Positions 12,938 through 21,595 of a DNA stretch of 64,000 bases are shown here, in pieces. The notes under the pieces were generated by a model, which worked only from the letters and a program-made list of their open reading frames with translations, made no database searches and had not been told where the DNA came from. The DNA is from Sphingomonas sp. Leaf230 (lineage in GTDB: Bacteria; Pseudomonadota; Alphaproteobacteria; Sphingomonadales; Sphingomonadaceae). How positions within the stretch are numbered: the first letter of the stretch is position 1; each line of letters opens with the position of its first letter. A program made the translations under genes and the position numbers. The DNA lies in the NCBI RefSeq assembly GCF_001421745.1, contig NZ_LMKW01000012.1, forward strand, positions 177,035 through 241,034. Reading direction: 5' to 3'.

Positions 12938-15787
12938 TTACAAAGTACGTTCGCGCATCTCGACTTCGAACGTCTCGAGAACGTCGCCGGCCTTGATGTC
13001 GACGAAGTTCGACGTGAACGTCACGCCGCACTCGAGCCCCGCACGGACCTCGGCGACATCATCCTTGAAGCGACGCAGCGATGCGATTTCGCCCTGGTAG
13101 ATGATGACGTCGTTGCGCGTGATGCGCGCCTTGAGCGCCTTGCGGATGTTGCCCTCGGTGACGAGCAGACCTGCTGCCTTGCCGTGCTTGCCCGCCGAGA
13201 AGACCTCGCGGATATCGGCACGACCGACGACCGTCTCGAACGCTTCCGGCCCAAGCTCGCCTGCCATCCCCGCCCGGATCTCGTCGATCAGGTCGTAGAT
13301 CACGTCGTAATATTTGAACGCGACCTTCTGGCGCTCGGCGATCTCGCGTGCCTTGGCGTTCGGGCGAACGTTGAAGCCGATGATCGGAGCCCCCGAAGCT
13401 GCCGCCAGAGTGACGTCCGACTCGGTGATGCCGCCGACGCCCGAGCTCAGCACGCGCGCCTTGATCAGGTCGGTGGAGATCTTGTTGATCGCCCCGACGA
13501 TTGCCTCGACCGTGCCCTGCGTATCCGCCTTCACGACCAGCGGATATTCGATCGCCTGCTTTTCCTTCAGCGCCGAGAACATGCTCTCAAGGCTGGCAGG
13601 AACCGAAGCGGTCCGCTTGTCGGTCTTCACGCTGCGACGATATTCCGCGACTTCGCGGGCCCGTGCCTCGTTCTCGACGACCTGGAACGGATCGCCCGCC
13701 TGCGGAACACCCGACAGACCGAGCACCTCGACCGGCATCGCCGGACCCGCTTCCTTGATCTGCTTGCCCTTGTCGTCGACCAGCGCACGGACCTTGCCGC
13801 TCTCGCCCCCGACCACGAAGATGTCGCCGACCCGCAGCGTACCGCGGTTGACGAGGATCGTCGCGACGGGCCCGCGACCCTTGTCGAGCTTGGCCTCGAT
13901 CACCGTACCCTCGGCGGCGCGATCCGGATTGGCGCGCAGTTCGAGCAGTTCGGCCTGGAGCTGGATCTTCTCGATCAACGCATCGAGACCGATCTTCTTG
14001 GTCGCGGAGACTTCGACGTCCTGGACGTCGCCGCCCATGTCCTCGACCACGATCTCCTCGCTCAGCAGGCGCTCGCGCACCTTCTGGGCATTGGCGCCTT
14101 CCTTGTCGATCTTGTTGATCGCGACGATCATCGGCACGCCCGCCGCCTTGGTGTGGGCGATCGCCTCCACCGTCTGCGGCATCAGGCCGTCGTCCGCCGC
14201 CACCACCAGGATGACGATGTCGGTGACGTCCGCGCCACGCGCACGCATCTGCGTGAACGCCTCATGGCCCGGGGTGTCGAGGAAGGTAATCTTCGACTTG
14301 TCCTTCAGCGTGACCTGATACGCGCCGATATGCTGGGTGATGCCACCCGCTTCGCCGCGCACCACGTCGGTGCCGCGCAGGGCATCGAGCAGCGACGTCT
14401 TGCCGTGGTCGACGTGACCCATGATCGTGACGACCGGGGCGCGTGGCTTCAGCGTCTCCTCGGCATCGTCGATCGTGTCGTTGGCCAGATCCTGGTCGAC
14501 ATCGCTGACGCGCGTCAGGTTGTGGCCGAACTCGGTGACGAGCAACTCGGCGGTGTCCTGGTCGATCGTCTGCGTCATCGTGACGGGCATGCCCATCTTG
14601 AACAGCGCCTTGACGAGGTCGGCACCCTTCTCGGCCATGCGGTTGGCAAGTTCCTGCACCGTGATCGCCTCTGGGACGACGACGTCGCGGATCTGCTTGG
14701 CCTGCGCCTCACGCGGACCACCGGTGCCACGACGCTCCTTCTCACGCGCACGCTTCAGCGCGGCGAGCGAGCGAGCGCGTGCACCATCACCATCGCCTAG
14801 CGCGCGGTTGACGGTGAGCTTGCCCGAAGTGCGACGATCGTCACCCTTGCGGTCACGCTGCTGCGGACGCGCTGGCACTGCGTCGCGACGAACGCCACCG
14901 GCCGGAGCATTGACGCCGGTCGCACCGGGGCGAGCCGCGGTCGTGCCGGCATTCGCAGCCGTGGTCGGCGCTGCGGCAGCGGGTGCTGCGACAGGCTTCG
15001 GCGGCGGCGGAGGACGCTCGGGACGCGCCACCGGCGAGAACCGGCGCGGTGCCGGGAACGCCGGATCGCGGGTCAGTTCGATGACGGGCGGCGGTGCCGG
15101 CGGAGCGACAGGGGCCGGCGCAGGCTTGGGAGCCGGCGCAGGAGCAGCCACTACCGGAGCGGGCTTTGGTGCAGGCGCAGGAGCCGCGGCAACCGGTGCC
15201 GGGGCAGGCGCCGCAGCAACGGGGGCTTCGACCGGAGCCGGCGCAGGCGCTGGCGTTGGTGCTGCGACCGGAGCGGGAGCCGCTTCGACCACAGGAGCCG
15301 GTGCCGGCGCCTCGACGGGCCTCGGCGCCTTGGCTTCCGCCTCGGCACGCGCACGATCGGCGACGCGGTTACGCTCGTCTTCGATCGCCTTGGCCCGCTC
15401 GGCCTCCTGGCGACGACGCCCTTCTTCCAGCGTGTTCATGCGCTGCTCTTCGGCCTCGCGGAGCAGCTTGGCCTGGCGCTCCTGCGGCGACAGATTGCTC
15501 TGCTGCTGACGCACGGGAGCGGGCGCAGGCTGCGGTGCGCGCGCCTGCGGTGCCGGGGCTGCGGGAGCAGCCGCCGGGGCGGGCGCGGCAACCGGTGCGG
15601 CATCCGCGACCTGCACGTCGGGCTCGCCCGGACGGCGCAGAACGCGCGCGCGCTTGGTTTCCACGATCACCGTATTCGATCGGCCGTGGCTGAAGCTCTG
15701 CTTCACCTGGCCGGTCTCGACCGTGCGCTTCACACCCAAAGGTGCGCGCATGCCAAGTTTCGGCTTCTCGTTGTCCGTGTCGCTCAC
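12938..15787 (-). CDS. infB: Translation initiation factor IF-2
   Basis: A 949-residue IF-2, the GTPase that places fMet-tRNA on the 30S subunit. An N-terminal stretch of about 250 residues is rich in Ala and Pro (repeated APAPAP-like runs) and charged; then come the IF2_N domain, the GTPase domain with G1 GHVDHGKTS, DTPGHE and NKID, and the C-terminal beta-barrel domains. Start is GTG 15787, which overlaps the ylxR stop as GTGA. The low-complexity N-terminus is usual in alphaproteobacteria. Confidence 0.98.
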   Translation of the reverse strand: MSDTDNEKPKLGMRAPLGVKRTVETGQVKQSFSHGRSNTVIVETKRARVLRRPGEPDVQVADAAPVAAPAPAAAPAAPAPQARAPQPAPAPVRQQQSNLSPQERQAKLLREAEEQRMNTLEEGRRRQEAERAKAIEDERNRVADRARAEAEAKAPRPVEAPAPAPVVEAAPAPVAAPTPAPAPAPVEAPVAAAPAPAPVAAAPAPAPKPAPVVAAPAPAPKPAPAPVAPPAPPPVIELTRDPAFPAPRRFSPVARPERPPPPPKPVAAPAAAAPTTAANAGTTAARPGATGVNAPAGGVRRDAVPARPQQRDRKGDDRRTSGKLTVNRALGDGDGARARSLAALKRAREKERRGTGGPREAQAKQIRDVVVPEAITVQELANRMAEKGADLVKALFKMGMPVTMTQTIDQDTAELLVTEFGHNLTRVSDVDQDLANDTIDDAEETLKPRAPVVTIMGHVDHGKTSLLDALRGTDVVRGEAGGITQHIGAYQVTLKDKSKITFLDTPGHEAFTQMRARGADVTDIVILVVAADDGLMPQTVEAIAHTKAAGVPMIVAINKIDKEGANAQKVRERLLSEEIVVEDMGGDVQDVEVSATKKIGLDALIEKIQLQAELLELRANPDRAAEGTVIEAKLDKGRGPVATILVNRGTLRVGDIFVVGGESGKVRALVDDKGKQIKEAGPAMPVEVLGLSGVPQAGDPFQVVENEARAREVAEYRRSVKTDKRTASVPASLESMFSALKEKQAIEYPLVVKADTQGTVEAIVGAINKISTDLIKARVLSSGVGGITESDVTLAAASGAPIIGFNVRPNAKAREIAERQKVAFKYYDVIYDLIDEIRAGMAGELGPEAFETVVGRADIREVFSAGKHGKAAGLLVTEGNIRKALKARITRNDVIIYQGEIASLRRFKDDVAEVRAGLECGVTFTSNFVDIKAGDVLETFEVEMRERTL

Positions 15788-16713
15788 TCAAATTCCTCAG
15801 TCATGTCCACGGCCGGGCGTGTTCCGGTCGATCCGGACGCCTGTTGTATCGGTGGCGCCCCATTTTGTGGTGACGCCGATGCGCCCTGCGAGGCCGTTTC
15901 GCAAGACACGGAAGAAGGTTCGGGGCCGATAAAATGCAGCCAACGGTCGAGCGCTTCGCTCACCCGCTTTGCTGCAGCGCGGTCGGTCAGGCCAATGTGT
16001 ACCACATTTTCCCGCCCCAGCGCCAACGCCAATATGGTGCGCGATACCGGGAGTGCCAACCCCCGCAAACCCGAGCCCTCGACATCGTTGCCGATGCGCC
16101 ACGCTTGATCGAGCTTACGGTTGCCATCCTCGGCCGCGTCGGACGCGTGATACAGCGCCTTAAGCTTGCCCTGGCGCGCGTTCTGTTCGATCCGGTCGGA
16201 CCCGATCAGCACCGTGCCGGAGCGTGATTCGAGCCCAAGCCGGTCGAGCGCGTTACGCTCGAGCGCGGCTTCGATCTTGGCCGGAAGCTCGGGATCGATG
16301 ATGAACTCGCCGGTCTTGAACGCGCGGGAGAGAGCGCCCTTGAGCTTGCCCTTCTTAATCGCGGCTTCGAGCTCGACTCGCGTGACACCGATCCACGCGC
16401 CACGGCCGGGAGCCTTGGCGCGCACGTCGGGAAGGATCTGGCCATCAGGCGATAACGCGAGTCGCACGAGGTGCGGACGCACGTCGCGTTCACCCGAGAG
16501 GATGCACTTGCGTACTGGCTCATTCCCCTCCCGCTCGCGGGAGGGGTCAGGGGAGGGGCTATCCGCAGAGGCGGCAGCCCTGACTGCCCTCCCCCGACCC
16601 CTCCCGCGAGCGGGAGGGGTGTGCGTCCTCCTGCGCCGGAGTCGTCTTCGGAGCGTCGCGGTCGACCAGCAACTGGCCGCCCGCGCCGTAATTCTCGGTC
16701 GAGACCTCTTCAA
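15784..16713 (-). CDS. YlxR/DUF448 RNA-binding protein fused to an L7Ae-like domain; start obscured by a repeat
   Basis: Conserved part: an N-terminal YlxR (DUF448) domain from EPVRKCILSGE to about GALSRAF, then an L7Ae-like domain (RSGTVLIGSDRIEQNARQGK, VHIGLTDRAAAKRV). The conserved region begins at about 16515, directly after a family C palindrome (16527-16620). No ATG, GTG or TTG lies in frame between that point and a TTG at 16713, which sits inside the tautomerase gene and has no ribosome-binding site. Taken from that TTG the protein has 309 residues, including a repeat-derived Arg/Pro-rich leader. The true start may be non-canonical. It lies between nusA and infB as in other bacteria. 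Confidence 0.8.
   Translation of the reverse strand: MKRSRPRITARAASCWSTATLRRRLRRRRTHTPPARGRGRGRAVRAAASADSPSPDPSREREGNEPVRKCILSGERDVRPHLVRLALSPDGQILPDVRAKAPGRGAWIGVTRVELEAAIKKGKLKGALSRAFKTGEFIIDPELPAKIEAALERNALDRLGLESRSGTVLIGSDRIEQNARQGKLKALYHASDAAEDGNRKLDQAWRIGNDVEGSGLRGLALPVSRTILALALGRENVVHIGLTDRAAAKRVSEALDRWLHFIGPEPSSVSCETASQGASASPQNGAPPIQQASGSTGTRPAVDMTEEFE
16527..16620. repeat. Palindromic repeat, family C copy 1, over the tautomerase/ylxR junction
   Basis: Arms CCCCTCCCGCTCGCGGGAGG and CCTCCCGCGAGCGGGAGGGG, each itself a hairpin, with a GTCAGGGGAGGG/CCCTCCCCCGAC inner pair. The repeat is read in one frame as the end of the tautomerase and in another as the head of the YlxR protein. Confidence 0.9.
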
Positions 16714-16840
16714 TCACGATCTGCACCGCAGCCGGGTTCTTTCCCAGCCGCTGCACGAGCGACTGGGTGACGTCGGCGACGATGCCGGACTTCTGGTCCT
16801 TGGTGGCGGACCCCGAGATGCGGATGCTGACGAAGGGCAT
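16559..16840 (-). CDS. 4-oxalocrotonate tautomerase-like protein with repeat-derived tail
   Basis: A 93-residue member of the tautomerase superfamily (4-OT/MIF fold). The catalytic Pro is at position 2 (MPFVSIRISG) and the family end GAGGQLLVDRD is at about residues 52-62. The last 20 or so residues (HPSRSREGSGEG and on) come from the family C palindrome and are not part of the usual fold, which is 60-75 residues long. ATG 16840 shares its A with the nusA TGA (TGATG), so translation is coupled to nusA. The substrate is unknown. Confidence 0.88.
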   Translation of the reverse strand: MPFVSIRISGSATKDQKSGIVADVTQSLVQRLGKNPAAVQIVIEEVSTENYGAGGQLLVDRDAPKTTPAQEDAHPSRSREGSGEGSQGCRLCG

Positions 16841-18630
16841 CAGGCCTTGTCGCCCTCGCTCTTCGTGTCGGTCTTGTCCGCCGCGTCATCGACCGCCGCG
16901 TCTTCAACCGAAGCGTCGTCCGCCGAAGCGTCCTCAGCCACGGCTTCTTCGGCGGTAGTCTCTTCAGTCGCAGCGTCCTCGACCACGGCGTCGTCAGCCG
17001 AAGCCTCTTCAACCGGCGTCTCGTCCGCCTCGACGTCGTCAGCCGAAGCCTCGGGAGCCTCGTCCTCGAACCAGTGCGCGCGCGCGGCCATGATGATCTC
17101 GTTGCCCTGCTCGTCGCTCAGGCCATATTCCGCGAGAATCCCGCCCTTTGGCTCAGGCCGCTTCGGCGCATCTTCGTTGCGACGACGGGGCTCGACGCGC
17201 TTCTTCTCGACCAGCTCGTCGGTCGCCAGATCGGCGAGGTCGTCGAGCGTCTTGATGCCCGCCTTGCCGAGCGTGACCAGCATCGCCTCGTTGAGATACG
17301 GCATGCCGGCCAGCGCGTCCTCGACGCCGAGCGCGGTACGCTCTTCGCGGCTCGCGGCATCGCGACGCTCCAGAGCTTCAGTCGCACGGTTCTGCAACTC
17401 GCCCGCCAGGTCCTCGTCGAAGCCCTCGATGCCGGCGATCTCCTCGACCTCGACATAGGCGACCTCTTCGAGGTTCGTGAACCCTTCGGCGACCAGCAGC
17501 TGTGCGAGCGTCTCGTCCACGTCGAGCTCCTTCTCGAACATCGCCGAACGCTCGACGAAGTCCTTCTGGCGCTTCTCGGACGCGTCAGCCTCGGTGAGGA
17601 TGTCGATCGCCTTGCCGGTCAGCTGCGACGCGAGCCGCACGTTCTGGCCACGACGGCCGATCGCGAGGCTCAGCTGGTCGTCGGGAACGACCACCTCGAT
17701 ACGCTCCTCTTCCTCGTCGATCACGACGCGCGACACGGAGGCCGGCTGCAACGCGTTGACGACGAAGGTCGCGATGTCGGGCGACCAGGGGATGATGTCG
17801 ATCTTCTCGCCCTGCATTTCCTGGACGACGGCCTGGACGCGCGAGCCCTTCATACCGACGCACGCGCCGACCGGATCGATGCTCGAATCATGCGAGATGA
17901 CGCCGATCTTCGCGCGCGAACCCGGATCGCGGGCGGCGGCCTTGATCTCGATGATGCCGTCGTAGATTTCGGGCACTTCCTGCGCGAACAGCTTCTTCAT
18001 GAAGTCTGGGTGCGCGCGGGACAGGAAGATCTGCGGCCCACGGTTCTCGCGGCGGACGTTCAGGATCAGCGAGCGGATACGGTCGTTGACGCGCACCACT
18101 TCGCGCGGGATCTGCGCGTCGCGGCGGATGACGCCTTCTGCGCGGCCCAGGTCGACGACGACGTGGCCGAACTCGACGCGCTTGACGACGCCGGTGATGA
18201 TCTCGCCCGCGCGGTCCTTATACTCTTCGAACTGGCGCTCGCGCTCGGCGTCACGGACCTTCTGGAAAATGACCTGCTTTGCAGCCTGTGCGGCGATGCG
18301 GCCGAACTCGATCGGGGGCAGCGGATCGACGATGAAGTCGCCGAGTGCCGCGTCCTTCTGGAGCTTCTGCGCGCCCTTGACGTCGACCTGCTTGAAATAA
18401 TCGTCGACCGCCTCGACCACTTCGACGACGCGCCACAAGCGGAGATCGCCGGTGTTGGGGTCGAGCTTCGCGCGGATGTCGTTCTCGGCGCCGTAGCGCG
18501 AGCGGGCGGCGCGCTGGATCGCGTCCTCCATCGCCTCGATCACGATCGCCTTGTCGATCATCTTCTCCGACGCGACCGAATTCGCGATCGCGATCAGTTC
18601 CGCGCGGTTTGCGGTGACTGCCGTGGCCAT
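16840..18630 (-). CDS. nusA: Transcription termination/antitermination protein NusA
   Basis: A 596-residue NusA, an RNA polymerase-binding elongation factor. Order: N-terminal polymerase-binding domain, S1 domain (about residues 133-200, with IITGVVKRVEFGHVVVDLG), two KH domains (KIGVISHDSSIDPVGACVGMKGSRV and LAIGRRGQNVRLAS) and helix-hairpin-helix repeats near 360-490. The end is a tail of about 75 residues rich in Asp, Glu and Ala (repeated ADDA/VEDA units). ATG 18630 shares its A with the rimP TGA. A TTG one codon upstream is the alternative. Confidence 0.98.
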   Translation of the reverse strand: MATAVTANRAELIAIANSVASEKMIDKAIVIEAMEDAIQRAARSRYGAENDIRAKLDPNTGDLRLWRVVEVVEAVDDYFKQVDVKGAQKLQKDAALGDFIVDPLPPIEFGRIAAQAAKQVIFQKVRDAERERQFEEYKDRAGEIITGVVKRVEFGHVVVDLGRAEGVIRRDAQIPREVVRVNDRIRSLILNVRRENRGPQIFLSRAHPDFMKKLFAQEVPEIYDGIIEIKAAARDPGSRAKIGVISHDSSIDPVGACVGMKGSRVQAVVQEMQGEKIDIIPWSPDIATFVVNALQPASVSRVVIDEEEERIEVVVPDDQLSLAIGRRGQNVRLASQLTGKAIDILTEADASEKRQKDFVERSAMFEKELDVDETLAQLLVAEGFTNLEEVAYVEVEEIAGIEGFDEDLAGELQNRATEALERRDAASREERTALGVEDALAGMPYLNEAMLVTLGKAGIKTLDDLADLATDELVEKKRVEPRRRNEDAPKRPEPKGGILAEYGLSDEQGNEIIMAARAHWFEDEAPEASADDVEADETPVEEASADDAVVEDAATEETTAEEAVAEDASADDASVEDAAVDDAADKTDTKSEGDKA

Positions 18631-19226
18631 CAATGCTGTCCTTCTTCGGTGTCGGCCTCGTGAGCATCGGGCTCATCGGTGGGCGTATCTTGATAGAAAA
18701 CCTCGTCCGCGCCTTCGGTGGAAAGCGGCGCGGTCGCGGCGATGAGACGGTCGGTCATGACGAGCTTGGCGTCGGCGACTTGGCTGAAGTCGATCGTCAT
18801 GAGCTTGTGCTTGTTGACGTCGACGGTGATCTTCGTCCCCTCGACGCCCATCAGATTGCCCGAGATCTGCTTGCGGTCCTCGAACGGCTCGACGAGCCGG
18901 ATGCGCGCCTCCTGGCCTTCCCAGTCGGCGAAATCCTGGAGCCGGGTCAGCGGGCGATCGATACCGGGGCTCGATACTTCGAGGCGATACGCATCCTCGC
19001 CGACCGGATCCTTGCCCTCGGCCTCGAGCGCATCGAACTTGTCCGAGATGCGGCGCGACAGCTCGGCGCAGTCCTCGATCACCAGCTGGCGGGTGTCGGG
19101 GCGCTCGGCCATCACCTGCAATGTCGGATCGGACTTGCCGCCCTGCATGCGCACGCGCACGAGGCTGAGGCCGAGCGCGGTCGCCTCGGGTTCGATCAGG
19201 TCGGTCAGCAGGGCGATATTCGCCAT
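18630..19226 (-). CDS. rimP: Ribosome maturation factor RimP
   Basis: A 198-residue RimP, needed for 30S maturation. Landmarks are LLTDLIEPEATALGLSLVRV, the conserved VSSPGIDRPLTR at about residues 90-101 and the SH3-like second half, ending in an acidic tail (DAHEADTEEGQH). ATG 19226 is favoured because GGA lies 7 nt upstream; a TTG at 19247 would add seven residues. First gene of the rimP-nusA-tautomerase-ylxR-infB unit. Confidence 0.95.
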   Translation of the reverse strand: MANIALLTDLIEPEATALGLSLVRVRMQGGKSDPTLQVMAERPDTRQLVIEDCAELSRRISDKFDALEAEGKDPVGEDAYRLEVSSPGIDRPLTRLQDFADWEGQEARIRLVEPFEDRKQISGNLMGVEGTKITVDVNKHKLMTIDFSQVADAKLVMTDRLIAATAPLSTEGADEVFYQDTPTDEPDAHEADTEEGQH

Positions 19227-19404
19227 CGAAATTCCAAACAGGGCCAAAGCACAGGTGATTGCCGCCGCGGAGCAAGCCCCGCAGCCTCTTCATCTGGCGA
19301 TGTAGAGAAGTGGTGCCTCTATACGCGGGGTGGCGCCCGTCCGCAAGCGGGAGCAACCTTCGTTTAGGACGCTGCGTTAGCGCAGGGATTTCCGGGAGAA
19401 GATC

Positions 19405-20529
19405 ATGATTCGCAAAACGCTGTTCGCCACTGGGTTGCTGACAACCACGCTGCTCGCTTCGACCGCCTGTTCGGCACAACCGGCCGCGGCGGGCAAGCCG
19501 TTCAAGGAAACTGTAGTCGCCGATTTCGAATCGCCCTGGGCTATGACGTTTCTGCCCGACAAGCGCATGCTGGTCACCGAGAAGAAGGGGCAGATGCTGC
19601 TGGTCTCCGCCGACGGCAAGTCGCGCCAGACGGTCGCGACGCTCACCGTCGATTCGGCAGGGCAGGGCGGGCTGATGGACGTCGTCCTCGCGCCCGACTT
19701 CGCGACCAGCCAGCGCGTCTATTTCAGCTATTCGACCGCAGGCGAGGGCGGCAAGGGCGTCGTCCTCGCGCGCGGTCGCCTGCGTCCGGATGGTGGTGGC
19801 GGCACGCGTCTCGGCGAGATCGAGGCGCTGTTCAGCGCGCGGCCGTTCGTCGAGGGTAACGGCCACTACTCCGGCCGCATCGCGTTCTCGCCCGACGGCA
19901 AATACCTGTTCTTCACCAACGGCGAGCGCCAGAAATTCACCCCTGCGCAGGACCCCAAGATGACGCTAGGCAAGGTCCTGCGTCTCACGCTCGACGGCAA
20001 GCCCGCCCCCGGCAATCCGCTCGTCGCGAAGGGCTTCGCACCCGAAATCTGGAGCTACGGCCACCGCAACCTGCTCGGTATCGCGTTCGACGCACAGGGC
20101 AATCTCTGGGAGCAAGAGATGGGGCCGAAGGGCGGCGACGAGGTCAATCTCATCAAGCCCGGCCTCAACTATGGCTGGCCCAACGCGTCGAACGGCAGCA
20201 ACTATGACGGCTCCGACATCCCCGATCACAAGCCCGGCGATGGTTACGAGCCGCCGAAGGTGTTCTGGAACCCGGTAATCTCGCCCGGCGGCCTGATGAT
20301 CTATTCGGGCAACATGTTCCCGCAGTGGAAGGGCGACGCGTTCATCGGCGGCCTGTCCTCGAAGTCCCTCGTCCGCGTCCACCTTACCGGTACCAACGCG
20401 GCAAAAGGCGACCAATGGGATATGGGGGCAAGAATCCGCGAAGTCGAACAAGGCCCCGACGGCGCGATCTGGGTCCTCGAAGACGGCGGCGACTCGAAAG
20501 GCCGCCTGATCAAACTGACCGCGAGGTAA
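19405..20529 (+). CDS. PQQ-dependent aldose sugar dehydrogenase-like protein, exported
   Basis: A 374-residue protein of the glucose/sorbosone dehydrogenase family (PF07995), a six-bladed beta-propeller that oxidises aldoses in the periplasm using PQQ and Ca2+. The N-terminus is a signal peptide (residues 1-23, ending LLASTACSAQ), which could be cut by signal peptidase I or II. Propeller landmarks are PWAMTFLPD, GGLMDVVLAPDF, the catalytic-His segment NGHYSGRIAFSPDG, YGHRNLLGIAF and EMGPKGGDEVN. No PQQ biosynthesis genes lie nearby. Divergent from rimP. Confidence 0.92.
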   Translation: MIRKTLFATGLLTTTLLASTACSAQPAAAGKPFKETVVADFESPWAMTFLPDKRMLVTEKKGQMLLVSADGKSRQTVATLTVDSAGQGGLMDVVLAPDFATSQRVYFSYSTAGEGGKGVVLARGRLRPDGGGGTRLGEIEALFSARPFVEGNGHYSGRIAFSPDGKYLFFTNGERQKFTPAQDPKMTLGKVLRLTLDGKPAPGNPLVAKGFAPEIWSYGHRNLLGIAFDAQGNLWEQEMGPKGGDEVNLIKPGLNYGWPNASNGSNYDGSDIPDHKPGDGYEPPKVFWNPVISPGGLMIYSGNMFPQWKGDAFIGGLSSKSLVRVHLTGTNAAKGDQWDMGARIREVEQGPDGAIWVLEDGGDSKGRLIKLTAR

Positions 20530-20537
20530 GCGAAATT

Positions 20538-20641
20538 CCCCTCCCGCTTGCGGGAGGGGTCAGGGGAGGGTGCGACGTACGTACTGGCGTCCGGTCTGTG
20601 AGGCACACCCCTCCCCCAACCCCTCCCGCAAGCGGGAGGGG
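20538..20641. repeat. Palindromic repeat, family C copy 2
   Basis: Arms CCCCTCCCGCTTGCGGGAGG and CCTCCCGCAAGCGGGAGGGG with a GGGTCAGGGGAGGG/CCCCTCCCCCAACCC inner pair. Lies between two convergent genes. Confidence 0.9.
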
Positions 20642-20653
20642 AGCAGAAGTGCG

Positions 20654-21049
20654 TCAGTCGCGCACGATCAGGTAGTTCATCCGAGCGGCGGCGATCGGCT
20701 TCTCCCGCTCGTCCTGCCACGCGGTCGCCTCGACATTAGCCACCCGGTTCCCCAACCGAGTCACGACGCCCGCCGCCCGCGTAGGCTTATCCCGCCCACC
20801 CCGCATGAAATCGACCGTGACGTTCACCGGCTTGATCCGCGCGTCGGCACCACCCTCAGCCTCCAGCGCATGCTGCAAAGCCGCAATCGCCGCCATCTCC
20901 AGCAACCCCGAGATCGCACCGCCATGCAGGAAACCCGGCCGCCCGAGCACATCATCTGCAAACGGCATCAGCAACACCGGTGGCGCGCCATCCTCGGCCT
21001 CGACCGACACGCGAAGGATCTCTGCATAGGGCGGCAGGCCGATCGTCAT
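20654..21049 (-). CDS. PaaI-like hotdog thioesterase
   Basis: A 131-residue acyl-CoA thioesterase of the hotdog superfamily. The PaaI/YbgC-type signature is PGFLHGGAISGLLEMAAIAAL, with the catalytic helix following HGG, and the C-terminal strand region NVEATAWQ. ATG 21049 overlaps the stop of the second thioesterase gene (ATGA), so the pair is one operon and may act as a heteromeric or sequential unit. Substrate unknown; a crotonase is divergently transcribed next door, suggesting acyl-CoA metabolism. Confidence 0.88.
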   Translation of the reverse strand: MTIGLPPYAEILRVSVEAEDGAPPVLLMPFADDVLGRPGFLHGGAISGLLEMAAIAALQHALEAEGGADARIKPVNVTVDFMRGGRDKPTRAAGVVTRLGNRVANVEATAWQDEREKPIAAARMNYLIVRD

Positions 21050-21501
21050 GCCTCGATCCTTCTGTTGAGACCCATGCCGGCGACATCGCCCACCACCATG
21101 AACGTCCCCGCGACATGCGCCAGCGGATCGCCCGGGTCGCCGTCATGCGCCTGCCCGCGCACGAACGCGATCGACCGCGTGATCCGGTAGCATTCGCCGC
21201 GCCCGATCACCGTCTTTCCCGGTGTCGCCGGCCGCAGGTAATCGACGCGCAAATCCAGCGTCGCGTGCGGCACGAACGCCTCGCGCTTGATCCAGATCGC
21301 CAGACTCGTCGCCATGTCCATCATCGTGATGATCGGCCCCGACGCGATCACGCCGGTCGCGCGGTCGCCGATCAGCCGTTCGTCATAGGGCAGCGCCAGC
21401 TCCGCCCAGTCGTCGCCATGCGCATGATAGCGCATCCCCAGCGCGGCGCCGTGCCCGCCGAACCCGCGCGTCGCAAACCATTGTGGATCAAAACTAGCCA
21501 T
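21046..21501 (-). CDS. Hotdog-fold thioesterase
   Basis: A 151-residue hotdog protein. It has GVIASGPIITMMDMATSLAIW where the PaaI group has an HGG-containing helix, so the HGG motif itself is absent; the following strand LDLRVDYLRPATPG and RSIAFVRGQAHD fit the fold. ATG 21501 is the start of the conserved reading (MASFDPQWFATRG); the frame continues upstream only as antisense of the crotonase gene. First gene of the two-thioesterase operon. Confidence 0.85.
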   Translation of the reverse strand: MASFDPQWFATRGFGGHGAALGMRYHAHGDDWAELALPYDERLIGDRATGVIASGPIITMMDMATSLAIWIKREAFVPHATLDLRVDYLRPATPGKTVIGRGECYRITRSIAFVRGQAHDGDPGDPLAHVAGTFMVVGDVAGMGLNRRIEA

Positions 21502-21595
21502 GCGCGAGCCTCTACACGCCGTGTGACCATGCGCAACATTGCGGGCGAGAGCAGGCGCCGTTAGCGTCGCTGCAAAGATCGAGAGGATCGCCAAC

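Noticed and set aside
13184..14800. A 538-codon open frame opposite infB
   Set aside because: Antisense shadow of a gene with all IF-2 GTPase motifs intact.
17074..18663. A 529-codon open frame opposite nusA
   Set aside because: Antisense shadow of nusA, with no conserved domain.
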